A DNA stretch of 64,000 nt from Pelagicoccus sp. SDUM812005 (GTDB taxonomy: Bacteria; Verrucomicrobiota; Verrucomicrobiia; Opitutales; Opitutaceae), in contig NZ_JARXIA010000001.1 in NCBI RefSeq assembly GCF_031127875.1, positions 682,001 to 746,000 on the forward strand, given 5' to 3'. Below, piece by piece: positions 26,540 to 35,786 of this stretch. The notes under the pieces were generated by a model, which had not been told where the DNA came from, ran no database searches, and saw only the letters and a list, made by a program, of their open reading frames with translations. The position numbers and the translations under genes are program-made. Numbering within the stretch: the stretch's first letter is position 1; every line of letters begins with the position of its first letter.

Positions 26540-27976
26540 ATGCCAACTAGGCCTGTTTTTCCTCACCGCATTCTCGAGGTGCGATTCGTTGCCAAATCGG
26601 CGTTGCTCGCCGCTGTAGGCTTGGGCCTGTCGGCTTGCTACACCAGTCCAGCGTCCAAGATGGACGCCTTGGAAGCGGAGGTCCCCAGCGCCTGGGCGAC
26701 CGAGTCGAAATCCGACGCGGTTTTCGATGCCGATTCCTGGGTGCGGGACTTTAACGATCCTCGCTTGCAAGCGATCTTGGAAGAGGCCTTGCAGTACAAT
26801 TTCGACCTGAGGATCGCCGCTTCGCGCTTTGAGGCTTCGCTGGCCAATACGCGGGTGGGCCGCAGCGAGGTGTGGCCGAGCTTGAACCTTTCCGGCAGCG
26901 GCAGCGAGTCGCGCCGCAATCCCAGCGCCTCGGGCACTTCCCAAACGGCGACCAACGAATCCTATGGCTTGAACCTGAGGATGAACTGGGAGATCGACCT
27001 GTGGGGAAAGCTGCGCAACGGCTACCGCGGAGACTTGGCGGATGCGGAGGCGGCCTTGGCGGACTACCGGGCAGCCCGTCTGTCGCTCATGGGCCGGGTC
27101 GCTCAGGCTTGGTACGCGGCGGTGGAGGCCAACCAGCAGTTCGAGCTGGAAAAGCGCATCCTCGACGCCTTGACGCAAAGCAGCCGCATCGTGGAGGAGA
27201 ACTTTTCCAGCGGGATCGCGGGCGCCTTGGACGTGCGATTGATCCGGGCGAATTTGGCATCGAGCCGCAGCTCCTTGGAAGGCCGTCGCCGCAGTCGCGA
27301 CGCGGCGATCCGAAACCTGGAAACGCTACTAGGACGCTATCCGAAGAACGAGTTGGATGTCGTATCCACTTTTCCTGACTTGAGCGATTCGATACCGGTA
27401 GGGCTTCCTTCGGAATTGTTGTTGCGCCGGCCGGACGTGGTATCGGCGGAGCGGAGCTTGGCGGCTGCGGAGCAGCGGAAGTTCGAGACGAGCAAGGCTC
27501 GCTTGCCCAGCTTGGACTTGAGCTTGAGTCGCGGAACCAGCGTCAACGACTTGGACAACATCTTCGATTTCGTGGAGCAGCGCATCTGGACGCAATCGCT
27601 CAGCGTGGCCGAGACGCTATTCCAGGGCGGGCGTTTGAAGGCGAACTACCGACGGGCCAAGGCCCTGCACGAGCAGGCGGTCGCCACTTATTCGGATACG
27701 GTTTTGACGGCTTTTCGGGAGGTGGAGAACGCCTTGTCGGACCAGGAATCTTTCAGCTTGGATTACGAAGCGCTGAAGGTTGCAGCCTTCGAATCAGTTG
27801 AAGCGGAGAAGCTCGCTTGGGAGGAGTATTCCAGCGGATTGACCACGATCACCACGGTGCTCGATTCGATCCGACGTTCCATCTCGGCGCAGCGCTCCTT
27901 TATTCAGGTAGCCAATCGACGGATACAAAGCCGGATCGATCTCTACCTAGCTCTGGGCGGAGGCTTCGGAGCATGA
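26540..27976 (+). CDS. Outer-membrane efflux lipoprotein, second RND system
   Basis: 478-aa OMF protein of the TolC/OprM kind with a lipoprotein-type signal ending LSAC (Cys33 from this start) and the usual duplicated coiled-coil domain. The sequence LNLRMNWEIDLWGKLRN is the characteristic OMF motif. The frame is open from a GTG at 26480, but the ATG at 26540 gives a normal signal sequence. It begins the second, divergently transcribed RND operon and is followed by adaptor and transporter. Confidence 0.93.
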   Translation: MPTRPVFPHRILEVRFVAKSALLAAVGLGLSACYTSPASKMDALEAEVPSAWATESKSDAVFDADSWVRDFNDPRLQAILEEALQYNFDLRIAASRFEASLANTRVGRSEVWPSLNLSGSGSESRRNPSASGTSQTATNESYGLNLRMNWEIDLWGKLRNGYRGDLADAEAALADYRAARLSLMGRVAQAWYAAVEANQQFELEKRILDALTQSSRIVEENFSSGIAGALDVRLIRANLASSRSSLEGRRRSRDAAIRNLETLLGRYPKNELDVVSTFPDLSDSIPVGLPSELLLRRPDVVSAERSLAAAEQRKFETSKARLPSLDLSLSRGTSVNDLDNIFDFVEQRIWTQSLSVAETLFQGGRLKANYRRAKALHEQAVATYSDTVLTAFREVENALSDQESFSLDYEALKVAAFESVEAEKLAWEEYSSGLTTITTVLDSIRRSISAQRSFIQVANRRIQSRIDLYLALGGGFGA

Positions 27977-28031
27977 TTGGCGCACTAGTCGCTTAGGCAC
28001 TCGATTTTAGAATTTTTACGCACACCAAGTT

Positions 28032-29456
28032 ATGAGACGCATCCTTCAAGTTTTGTTGCCGATTGGCATCCTCCTGTTTTTCGGAGTCGTGATTGTCCTT
28101 ATTCTCGCGAGCAAGGAAGAGCCCCAACAGCGTCGCTACGCTCCGCCGAGTCCGGAAGTGGTGGTTCGCAAGTTGGTTCGCGAAGACTTCCAGATCACGC
28201 TTCGCTCTCAGGGGGCGGTACGGGCCCGAACCCGTAGCAGCTTGATTCCCGAGGTGCGCGGACGCATCGTAAAGGTGTCGCCCAACTTCCAGGAAGGCGC
28301 CTTTTTCGAGGAAGGCGAGGTGCTGCTGGAGATCGACGACAGCGATTACCTTGCGGAGCTCGCCATGGCGAAGTCTGCCTTGGCCCAGGCAGAGCTCGAG
28401 TTGCAGCAGGAAACTGCTCGCTACGAGCAAGCTCGCCGAGATTGGGAGCGTCTCAATCCGGGGGTAAACGCTTCGGAGCTGACCTTGCGCGAACCGCAGA
28501 TACGTCAATCGAGAGCAGCGGTTGCGTCGGCGGAAGCACGCGTCGCCACGGCGGAGCTCAATCTTACGCGCTCGAAAGTGACCGCTCCCTACGCGGGACG
28601 CATTTTATCGAAGAATGTGGACGTCGGGCAGTACGTCTCTATCGGCAGCCAGCTGGCGGACATCTACGCGGTCGACTTCGCGGAGGTGCGCTTGCCTTTG
28701 ACCGCTTCCCAAATCGGCTACCTCGATTTGCCGTCGATCTATCGCGGTTCGAATCCTTCGATCAAGGATGGACCCAAGGTGGTGCTCAGCACTGCGGTGG
28801 GAGGGCAGACTTATAGCTGGGAAGGGCGAATCGTGCGTTCGGAAGGCGCGGTCGACGAGCGTACGCGGCAAATCTTCGTCGTTGCCCAGATCGAGAATCC
28901 TTACGGAGCTTCCGTCCCCGGGCGTCCTCCCTTGAAGGTTGGCACCTTCGTGCAAGCGGAAATCGAAGGCAGCACCCTGGAGGACGTTTTCGTCGTGCCG
29001 CGCACGGTGTATCGAGAAAATAGTTACGTATTGGTCGTTGGCGAAGGCAGCAGCCTGGAGCGCCGGGCGGTGGAGACGGTTTGGGAAAACGATCAGAACA
29101 TCGTGGTGCGGGAGGGCTTGATGGAGGGCAATTTGCTTTGCTTGACCGACGTGCCCTATGCCCTGGAGGGTTGGCAGGTGGTGGCCAATATGGAAGGCGC
29201 CCCCAAGAAGAGCTCGATGATGGCGGAGGGCTCTCCGGGCAATCGCGGCGGCGGAGGCGGGGCTTCCTATCCCGATGAGGTTCTGGCCAAGTTGGGCGAT
29301 AAGATGCCGGCGGCTCTCAAGGACGAGCTGGTAGCGGTGAAGGCTTCGAAGGATTTCAGCAAACTGCGTCCCTTGATGGGAAAGATCGCCTCTTGGGCTG
29401 CGGCTAACGGCGAGGAGATGCCTCCGAATCCGATGGCTGGGCAACCACGTGGCTAG
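28032..29456 (+). CDS. RND membrane-fusion protein with C-terminal extension
   Basis: 474-aa periplasmic adaptor: membrane anchor near the N-terminus (LQVLLPIGILLFFGVVIVLIL), lipoyl half-motif EGEVLLEIDDSDYLAE, the alpha-hairpin, and the return half VTAPYAGRILSKNVDVGQYV. It differs from its paralogue at 22976 by a tail of about 85 residues (from around residue 390) that is glycine-rich and then helical (GSPGNRGGGGGASYPDEV onward), with no counterpart in ordinary adaptors. The tail may contact the transporter or a further component. It is 55 nt after the OMF gene and 27 nt before the transporter gene. Confidence 0.93.
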   Translation: MRRILQVLLPIGILLFFGVVIVLILASKEEPQQRRYAPPSPEVVVRKLVREDFQITLRSQGAVRARTRSSLIPEVRGRIVKVSPNFQEGAFFEEGEVLLEIDDSDYLAELAMAKSALAQAELELQQETARYEQARRDWERLNPGVNASELTLREPQIRQSRAAVASAEARVATAELNLTRSKVTAPYAGRILSKNVDVGQYVSIGSQLADIYAVDFAEVRLPLTASQIGYLDLPSIYRGSNPSIKDGPKVVLSTAVGGQTYSWEGRIVRSEGAVDERTRQIFVVAQIENPYGASVPGRPPLKVGTFVQAEIEGSTLEDVFVVPRTVYRENSYVLVVGEGSSLERRAVETVWENDQNIVVREGLMEGNLLCLTDVPYALEGWQVVANMEGAPKKSSMMAEGSPGNRGGGGGASYPDEVLAKLGDKMPAALKDELVAVKASKDFSKLRPLMGKIASWAAANGEEMPPNPMAGQPRG

Positions 29457-29483
29457 GCCGAAACAAAACAAGAGGGGATTGGT

Positions 29484-32400
29484 ATGAACAAATTAATTGA
29501 GTGGTTTACAAGGAACAGCGTCGCGGCGAATCTGTTGATGGTCGCGATCGTGGCGTTGGGGATAAACTCCCTGATGAATCGGGTGGTGCTGCAGGAGTTT
29601 CCGGACTTTCCGTCGCGAGACATCACGGTCTCAGTGCCGTATCCAGGATCGACGCCGCGCGAAGTGGAGCAGGCCATTATCACGCGCTTGGAGGAAGAGC
29701 TCTACGATATCGACGGCATCAAGGAAATGACCAGCCGGGCTTCGTCCAGTTCGGGAACGGTGACGCTGGAGATCGAGGAAGGCTACAGCTTGGCGGAAGC
29801 GCAGGATAAGATTAAGAACCGGGTCGATTCGATCCGTACCTTCCCGGCGGAAGCGGAGCGTCCGCAGGTGAGCATGCCTGAGCGGCGCGAGCGCGTCATC
29901 ACGATCGTCGCTTCGGGAGATTTGAGCGAGATGGACCTCAAGCGCCTCGGCGAGCAGATCCGCGACGAAGTGACGAATATCGAGGGCATTACCATCGCTT
30001 CCCTGAAGGCGACTCGACCTTATGAGATCTCGGTCGAGGTATCCGAGGATACACTACGCGAATACGGATTGACGCTCGATAGCCTCACTGCCGCTATCCG
30101 GGCCCACTCGCTGGACCTATCCGCGGGTCGAATCAAGTCCACCAGCGGCGACATCATGCTGCGCACTTCGCAGCAAGCGTACACCCAAGAGGAGTTCTCG
30201 GAGATCGTCGTCTTTACCCGAGCGGATGGAACGCGCATCACGGTAGGCGAGCTGGCCCGCGTAAACGACGGCTTTGACGAGACGCCGATCAATCCCCGCT
30301 TCAACGGAAAGCGTTCCGTCGCGATCGACGTTTACCGAGTGGGTACGCAAAACATTATCGAGCTCGGAGAGAAGGTTAAGAATTACCTGGAGGTCAAGCG
30401 CGAGCAGTTGCCCGAGGGCATCACGCTGGACTATTGGCAGGACGATTCGCAGCGCATTTCCGAGCGCTTGAGCATGCTGAAGGGAAGCGCCATTTTTGGA
30501 TACATTCTGGTGGTGCTGGTGCTGTCGCTCTTTCTGCGGCCTTCGCTGGCCTTTTGGGTGGCCTTGGGGATTCCGATCGCCTTCTCCGGCGCCTTCTTCC
30601 TGCTGCCGATGATGGGCATCACTTTGAACCTGATCACCCTCTTCGCTTTCATCCTGGTGCTCGGCATCGTGGTGGACGACGCGATCGTGACTGGGGAAAA
30701 CGTTTACCAGCGTATGCAAGCGGGAGAGGACTCCCTGACTGCCACGATTAAGGGAACCCAGGAGGTGGCGATTCCTGTGATCTTCGGGGTGCTGACCACG
30801 ATCGCGGCCTTTTATCCCTTGGTCAACATGACGGGATTTCGCGGTAATATTTTCAAGCAGATCCCCTTCGTGGTGATTCCGGTGCTGCTTTTTTCCTTGA
30901 TCGAATCGAAGCTGATCTTGCCTGCCCACTTGAAGCATTGTCGGCCGATCAACAACGCGAACACCTCCAAGAAATCCTTTATCACGCGAATGCAGCGTGG
31001 GGTCGCCAATGGATTGGAGCGTTTCGTGGACAAGATCTACCGTCCCTCTCTCGAGGTGTGCTTGAAATATCGATACGCGGTGCTGATGGTCTTTCTGGGA
31101 GTGCTCGGCCTGTTCGTGGCTCGCTTTATGGCAGGGCACCTTTCCTATACGACCTTTCCTCGTATTCCCCGTACCATCGTGACCACTACCGTGGTGATGC
31201 CGGTGGGCACCGCTTTCGAGGCGACCCAGAAAGTGGTCGACCGGGTGGAGTCCGCGGCGATGAAGCTGCAGACCAACCTGCGGGAAGAGCACGGGACGGA
31301 GATCATCAAAAACATTTTCGCGACCGCGGGCGGGCGTCCGTTCTCCAGCTGGCGTTCGTCGGCAGGAGTGGCGGAAGAAGGTGAGATCGTCCTGGAGCTG
31401 GCTTCCGTGCAGGAGTCCGGAGTGGAGATCGGTAGCCGCGAAATTTCGATGGGGCTGCGGCGTTTGGTCGGGCCGGTGCCGGAAGCGGAGTCGCTCGATA
31501 TCGCTTTCGCTCGCGGGGGCGGCGATGCCGTCAACGTGCAGCTGGAGGGACCGAGGATCGAGGATTTGGTGGAAGCGTCCAAGGCCTTGCAGCGCAAGCT
31601 GGCCACCTACGAAGGATTGTACGACATCGAGGATTCCTTCCAGCAGGCGACCGAGGAGCTGGAGCTCGAGCTGAAGCCGCAAGCGGTGCACCTAGGCGTA
31701 ACCTCGCGACAACTCGCTTCGCAGGTGCGAACGGCGTTCTACGGAGCGGAGGCGCAGCGTATCCAGCGCGGTCGGGACGATATTCGCGTGATGGTGCGCT
31801 ATCCGGAGGCCCAGCGAAAGAGCATTGCCTCGCTGCACAACATGAAGATCCGAACCCAGGACGGTTCCGAAGTGCCGTTCGAGGAAGTTGCCAAGGTCGT
31901 GCCCGGCAAGAGCCTTCCGTCGATCCAGCGTTTCGACCGGAACCGCATCATTCGCGTGACGGCCTCGGGCGACGAGAACCAGACGGACGAAGAGGCTATC
32001 CAAACGGATTTGGAGAAGAACTTCCTGCCGGAGCTGGTGAGCAACTACTCGGGCATGTCCTTCACCTTGCAGGGAAATGCGGCGGAATCTCGCGACAACA
32101 ATCGGGAGTTCATGAAAGGCGTCTACCTCGTGCTCGTGGTGATTTACGTGCTGCTGGCGATACCGTTCAAGAGCTACGTGCAGCCGCTGATCGTGATGAC
32201 TGCCATTCCGTTCGGAGTAGTGGGCGCTATCATGGGGCACGATTTGATGAGCTTCGTCTACGAATCGGTGCTGGAACGCTCGAACAATCCGGTGATTAAC
32301 GTAACCATGATGTCGATACTCGGAATGTTGGCGCTTTCCGGAGTGGTGGTGAACGACAGCTTGGTCATGATGGACTATATCAACCAGCGCCGCAAGGAAG

Positions 32401-32714
32401 GCATGAGCCTGCCGGACGCGGTGCGCATGGCCGGTCCCAAGCGCTTCCGTCCGATTTTGCTAACCTCCTTGACGACTTTCGTCGGCTTGCTGCCGCTCAT
32501 GTTCGAGAGCGCCTTGAGCGCCCAGTTCCTGATCCCGATGGCGGTGTCGCTGGGATGGGGAATCCTGTTCGCCACCTTTATTACGCTCTACTTCGTACCG
32601 ATTACGAACCTAGTGGTGCATGATATGGGCAACGCCCTGAAGTGGATCTACGGCAAGGGGAGCGAGTCCAAGGTTGTTCCCGATGCTCAGGTAGCAGCCC
32701 GAGCCAGCGAGTAG
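29484..32714 (+). CDS. RND efflux pump inner-membrane transporter, second system
   Basis: 1076-aa RND transporter, paralogue of the protein at 19796. It has the canonical start MNKLIEWFTRNSVAANLLM, the proton-relay pair in GIVVDDAIVTGENVY, and the matching GVVVNDSLVMMDYIN in the second half. It ends its operon before a terminator. The two transporters are similar in architecture but clearly divergent in the periplasmic loops, so their substrate ranges probably differ. Confidence 0.95.
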   Translation: MNKLIEWFTRNSVAANLLMVAIVALGINSLMNRVVLQEFPDFPSRDITVSVPYPGSTPREVEQAIITRLEEELYDIDGIKEMTSRASSSSGTVTLEIEEGYSLAEAQDKIKNRVDSIRTFPAEAERPQVSMPERRERVITIVASGDLSEMDLKRLGEQIRDEVTNIEGITIASLKATRPYEISVEVSEDTLREYGLTLDSLTAAIRAHSLDLSAGRIKSTSGDIMLRTSQQAYTQEEFSEIVVFTRADGTRITVGELARVNDGFDETPINPRFNGKRSVAIDVYRVGTQNIIELGEKVKNYLEVKREQLPEGITLDYWQDDSQRISERLSMLKGSAIFGYILVVLVLSLFLRPSLAFWVALGIPIAFSGAFFLLPMMGITLNLITLFAFILVLGIVVDDAIVTGENVYQRMQAGEDSLTATIKGTQEVAIPVIFGVLTTIAAFYPLVNMTGFRGNIFKQIPFVVIPVLLFSLIESKLILPAHLKHCRPINNANTSKKSFITRMQRGVANGLERFVDKIYRPSLEVCLKYRYAVLMVFLGVLGLFVARFMAGHLSYTTFPRIPRTIVTTTVVMPVGTAFEATQKVVDRVESAAMKLQTNLREEHGTEIIKNIFATAGGRPFSSWRSSAGVAEEGEIVLELASVQESGVEIGSREISMGLRRLVGPVPEAESLDIAFARGGGDAVNVQLEGPRIEDLVEASKALQRKLATYEGLYDIEDSFQQATEELELELKPQAVHLGVTSRQLASQVRTAFYGAEAQRIQRGRDDIRVMVRYPEAQRKSIASLHNMKIRTQDGSEVPFEEVAKVVPGKSLPSIQRFDRNRIIRVTASGDENQTDEEAIQTDLEKNFLPELVSNYSGMSFTLQGNAAESRDNNREFMKGVYLVLVVIYVLLAIPFKSYVQPLIVMTAIPFGVVGAIMGHDLMSFVYESVLERSNNPVINVTMMSILGMLALSGVVVNDSLVMMDYINQRRKEGMSLPDAVRMAGPKRFRPILLTSLTTFVGLLPLMFESALSAQFLIPMAVSLGWGILFATFITLYFVPITNLVVHDMGNALKWIYGKGSESKVVPDAQVAARASE

Positions 32715-32736
32715 CCGCAAGGTAGCTATATTTTTC

Positions 32737-32769
32737 AAGCCGCCGGTCGTGATGCGACTGGCGGCTTTT
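32737..32769 (+). terminator. Rho-independent terminator after the second RND operon
   Basis: A 13-bp stem with one G-T pair (arm AAGCCGCCGGTCG) is followed by TTTT, 23 nt after the transporter stop. It separates this operon from the convergent esterase gene. Confidence 0.88.
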
Positions 32770-32794
32770 CCGTAGCTGGGCGAGGTGGCGCTGC

Positions 32795-33733
32795 TTATTC
32801 GCTTTCCAGGCTTTTCATCCAAGCCACGCAGCGGGCGGGCCAATCGGAAAGGTGGCCGCGGCCGATGGCGAGCGAGTAGCCGTGTCCGCCGTATGGATAC
32901 AAGTGCATTTCAGCGTCGACTCCGTTGGCTAGCAGGGCCTGGTAGAAGGCGAGGCTGTTTTGCACGGGGACTGATTTGTCGTCGGCGGAATGCACGAGGA
33001 AGGTAGGCGGCGTTTCGGGGCTGACTTGCTTTTCGTTGGAGTAGAGCTCGATCAGATCGGCACTGGGAGACTTGCCGATCAGGTTGTTGCGGGAACCGCC
33101 GTGCGTGAAATCCGAATCCATGGTGATGACCGGGTAGATGAGGGCCATGAAGTCGGGACGGGAGCTGAGGCGGTCGACAGGATCCGCGGCCTCGGGATCG
33201 CCCGCGTCGAAGTGGGTGCCAAGGGTGGAGGCGGCGTGGCCGCCCGCGGAGAAGCCCATGATGCCGACGCGCTTAGGGTCGATTCTCCAATCCTTGGCGT
33301 GGAAGCGAGTGAGGCGGAGGGCGCGCTTGGTATCGAGCAGCGGGCTAAGGTGGGGGACCTCGTTGCTGGCATCCTCCGGCAAGCGGTACTTGAGAATGAT
33401 GGCAGCGATGCCGTGGGCGTTGAGGTAGTTGGCGGTATCGACGCCTTCCCAGTCGTAGGCGAGCACGGTGTAGCCGCCGCCCGGGCAGATGACGACCGCT
33501 TGGCCGGTGGCGCTTTGCGGGGAGGGAAGGCGGACCTCGATGGTCGGATCCTGCACGTAGGCAATGCGGTCGAGATCGTGGTCGGCGCCTCGCTTGAAGA
33601 CGGTCTCCTTTAGGTCGGACGCCTTATGGTTCGGCGGCGTTCCGTCCCAGAGGGGGAGCTTGTAGGTGGTTTCGGCGAGGGCGGTCGATACGGTCATGAC
33701 TATCAGGATACAAAGAGGTAATAGGGGTCTCAT
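32795..33733 (-). CDS. Secreted alpha/beta hydrolase (esterase/xylanase-like)
   Basis: 312-aa exported hydrolase. It has a signal peptide of about 20 residues (MRPLLPLCILIVMTVSTALA), an oxyanion segment CPGGGY, the nucleophile Ser162 in GFSAGG, and Asp and His of the triad in HSADDKSVP and GGHGYS near the C-terminus. This is the esterase group annotated beside endo-xylanases and carbohydrate esterases (BD-FAE, Axe2-like). It likely removes acyl groups from sugars. The start is chosen at 33733; the frame is open 9 codons upstream. It is monocistronic and convergent with the efflux operon. Confidence 0.9.
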   Translation of the reverse strand: MRPLLPLCILIVMTVSTALAETTYKLPLWDGTPPNHKASDLKETVFKRGADHDLDRIAYVQDPTIEVRLPSPQSATGQAVVICPGGGYTVLAYDWEGVDTANYLNAHGIAAIILKYRLPEDASNEVPHLSPLLDTKRALRLTRFHAKDWRIDPKRVGIMGFSAGGHAASTLGTHFDAGDPEAADPVDRLSSRPDFMALIYPVITMDSDFTHGGSRNNLIGKSPSADLIELYSNEKQVSPETPPTFLVHSADDKSVPVQNSLAFYQALLANGVDAEMHLYPYGGHGYSLAIGRGHLSDWPARCVAWMKSLESE

Positions 33734-33878
33734 GATTCGTGGGTACTTGCGGGCGGCCAAAAGGCAACCTTTGTTGACTGTCGGAGGAATTTGGCCGGAG
33801 CTGGCCGGGGGAGAAGAACGGGAAGGGCCGTTCCCGCTTTAGATTGATTCCGGAGGGACGAAGCGTTTAGGTGCGGCG

Positions 33879-34601
33879 ATGAACGATATTTCCGAGTCAT
33901 TGCAGCCCGCCTCAGGGCTGGATTGCGTGCGCTTTGTGGACAGCTTTTCGGAGCTGCTGGCGGCCCGTTTCGAGGGCAAGGTGAACGCGATTTGCTGGAA
34001 GCGCTCGCTCGAAGGGAATTTCGATGAGATCGCGGAGGTGGTGGGCGAGCTCGACGAGATTACCAGCTTGGAGGAGGACGATCTGGAGTCGCTGAATCTG
34101 AGTCCAGCGGGCGCCGCGGCGAGAGCGCAGCTGATAGAGGACTTGCGTCTGCTGAGATCGGCCGGGCTGCAGCCGAACCTGGACCTGATTCCGTCGTATC
34201 CCAGAAGCGGGTCGGCGGGAGCGATCCCGGTGGACGTCTACGACTTCCATGCGGACAGCGCCACGGTGGCCACGGATACCTTCCTTTGCAGCTACACGGT
34301 GGCCAGCTCGGAGGGGATTCGCAATGAGGAGGCCGTTCGCTACGTGGATCTGCCGGACTATCGGGCCCAGGCGTTGCAAGAGTATGGCGGGGCGGCCGAC
34401 GCCGGGTTTGCGGCCTACTTGACGGAGCGCTTCTACGATTTGCACTACGCGGCGCGGGAGGGAGCCAAGCCGTATCCCTTTGGCTTCGGGCACCTGTGGC
34501 GAATTGCAACCCTATGCCCCGGCAGTCCGGTCCTGCCCTGTATTCATCGGGCCCCTACGACGCGGGATGGCGAAGCGGCTAGGTTGTTGTTGATTAGCTG
34601 A
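33879..34601 (+). CDS. Uncharacterised 240-aa protein
   Basis: I do not firmly recognise this protein. It is acidic in the N-terminal half (SLEGNFDEIAEVVGELDEI), has no signal peptide or membrane segment, and has a C-terminal block WRIATLCPGSPVLPCIHRAP followed by RLLLIS. That block weakly recalls DUF1826-type proteins, but the resemblance is not strong enough for an assignment. The reading is supported by uninterrupted length, codon use like its neighbours and an ATG start. It stands alone on the plus strand before the lactonase operon. Confidence 0.72.
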   Translation: MNDISESLQPASGLDCVRFVDSFSELLAARFEGKVNAICWKRSLEGNFDEIAEVVGELDEITSLEEDDLESLNLSPAGAAARAQLIEDLRLLRSAGLQPNLDLIPSYPRSGSAGAIPVDVYDFHADSATVATDTFLCSYTVASSEGIRNEEAVRYVDLPDYRAQALQEYGGAADAGFAAYLTERFYDLHYAAREGAKPYPFGFGHLWRIATLCPGSPVLPCIHRAPTTRDGEAARLLLIS

Positions 34602-34683
34602 GTAGCGCTCGCTTGAGCTTCAATTCTCCGGCAGCGATAAGATGCGGCTTTACGAACAGGCGCTTTCTTACAGGTTGAAGGGT

Positions 34684-35781
34684 ATGAAAGTATCGCCCCT
34701 AAGCTCTCTATTCCTCTGTGGTTTCCTTTGTCTCGCCCGACTCGGCGGCGAGCCGCTCTGGATCGCGGGTGAAGGAGGCGTCTACCGGGTCGAGCTGGAT
34801 GACGAGTCCGGCCGCTTGTCGGAGCCGGTCTTGGCCTGCGCCTACAATTCGGGCAGCTATCTGGCGATTCATCCGGAGCTGGATGTCCTGTACTCGAGCT
34901 ACGCGGACGAGGAGGGGGCGGGGTACGCGTCGTTTAAGCCGAGCGGCGACGGCCGGAGCCTGGAGCTGCAGAGCGTGCAGCGGGTGGCCTCCGGCACGGC
35001 TCATTTGGCGGTGAGCGCGAACGGTCGTTTCTTGGCGGGGGCGCACTATAGCGAAGGGGTCAATTACGTGCTCGAGCTGGAGGCGGACGGCAGCATTTCG
35101 AACCGTATCAAGCGGCTGGCCCAGGAAGGGAGCGGACCGAAGCGACCGCAGCGTCAGGCCCGCCCGCATTGGGTGAGCTTTGCGGGCGGCGACAGCCTGC
35201 TGCATTCGGTCGACCTCGGGACGGACGAGATCTGGACCTATGCGGTGGGAGACGCGGCGGAAAGCGTGGTCCTGAAGCACAAGGTCAAGTTTCCGCTGGG
35301 GACCGGCCCGCGCCATATGGCTTTGCCGGAGCAAGGGGGAGTCGCCTACGTGAGCGGCGAGCTGAACCTCGTGGTCAATTCCCTTTTCTACGATGCGACG
35401 AGTGGCCGCTTCAGCCCGCTGCAGTACGTTTCAGCGGTTAACGCGGAGGATCAGGTGGAGAACTCGAACCTTTCGGAGATTCAAAGGCACAAAAGCGGTC
35501 GCTTCGTGTACACGGCGGTGCGGGGCTTGAATCGGATCGTGGCGTTTTCGGTGGACCCGGAAACGGGACTTTTGCAGCGAATCGAGAGCGAGGACGCTCG
35601 GGTCAATTGGCCGCGGAACTTCACGATTAGCGATTCCGGAAAATGGTTGATCGTCGCTGGTCAACACTCCGGCGAGGTGCGGGTGTTTGCGATCGATCCC
35701 GAGTCGGGTGAGCTCGACCCGGTGGATACGCGCATCGAAATCGGGAATCCGGTTTGCGTACGCGCTTGGGGGCGACTGTAG
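34684..35781 (+). CDS. Secreted lactonase-family beta-propeller protein
   Basis: 365-aa exported protein of the lactonase (3-carboxymuconate cyclase-like, Pgl-like) seven-bladed propeller family. Repeated propeller blades carry phrases such as YRVELDDESGRL, FSVDPETGLLQRI and FAIDPESGELDPV, each the edge of a blade. A signal peptide covers about the first 20 residues. The frame is open from 34642, but ATG 34684 gives the better signal sequence. It begins a three-gene operon, ending 5 nt before the ferritin-like ATP-grasp fusion. Activity may be on lactones or on sugar derivatives; the family is functionally broad. Confidence 0.85.
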   Translation: MKVSPLSSLFLCGFLCLARLGGEPLWIAGEGGVYRVELDDESGRLSEPVLACAYNSGSYLAIHPELDVLYSSYADEEGAGYASFKPSGDGRSLELQSVQRVASGTAHLAVSANGRFLAGAHYSEGVNYVLELEADGSISNRIKRLAQEGSGPKRPQRQARPHWVSFAGGDSLLHSVDLGTDEIWTYAVGDAAESVVLKHKVKFPLGTGPRHMALPEQGGVAYVSGELNLVVNSLFYDATSGRFSPLQYVSAVNAEDQVENSNLSEIQRHKSGRFVYTAVRGLNRIVAFSVDPETGLLQRIESEDARVNWPRNFTISDSGKWLIVAGQHSGEVRVFAIDPESGELDPVDTRIEIGNPVCVRAWGRL

Positions 35782-35786
35782 TTGTC

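Noticed and set aside
30117-31691. 524-codon open frame on the minus strand opposite the second RND transporter
   Set aside because: Antisense to a full-length transporter with all catalytic motifs; no start signal or recognisable domain.
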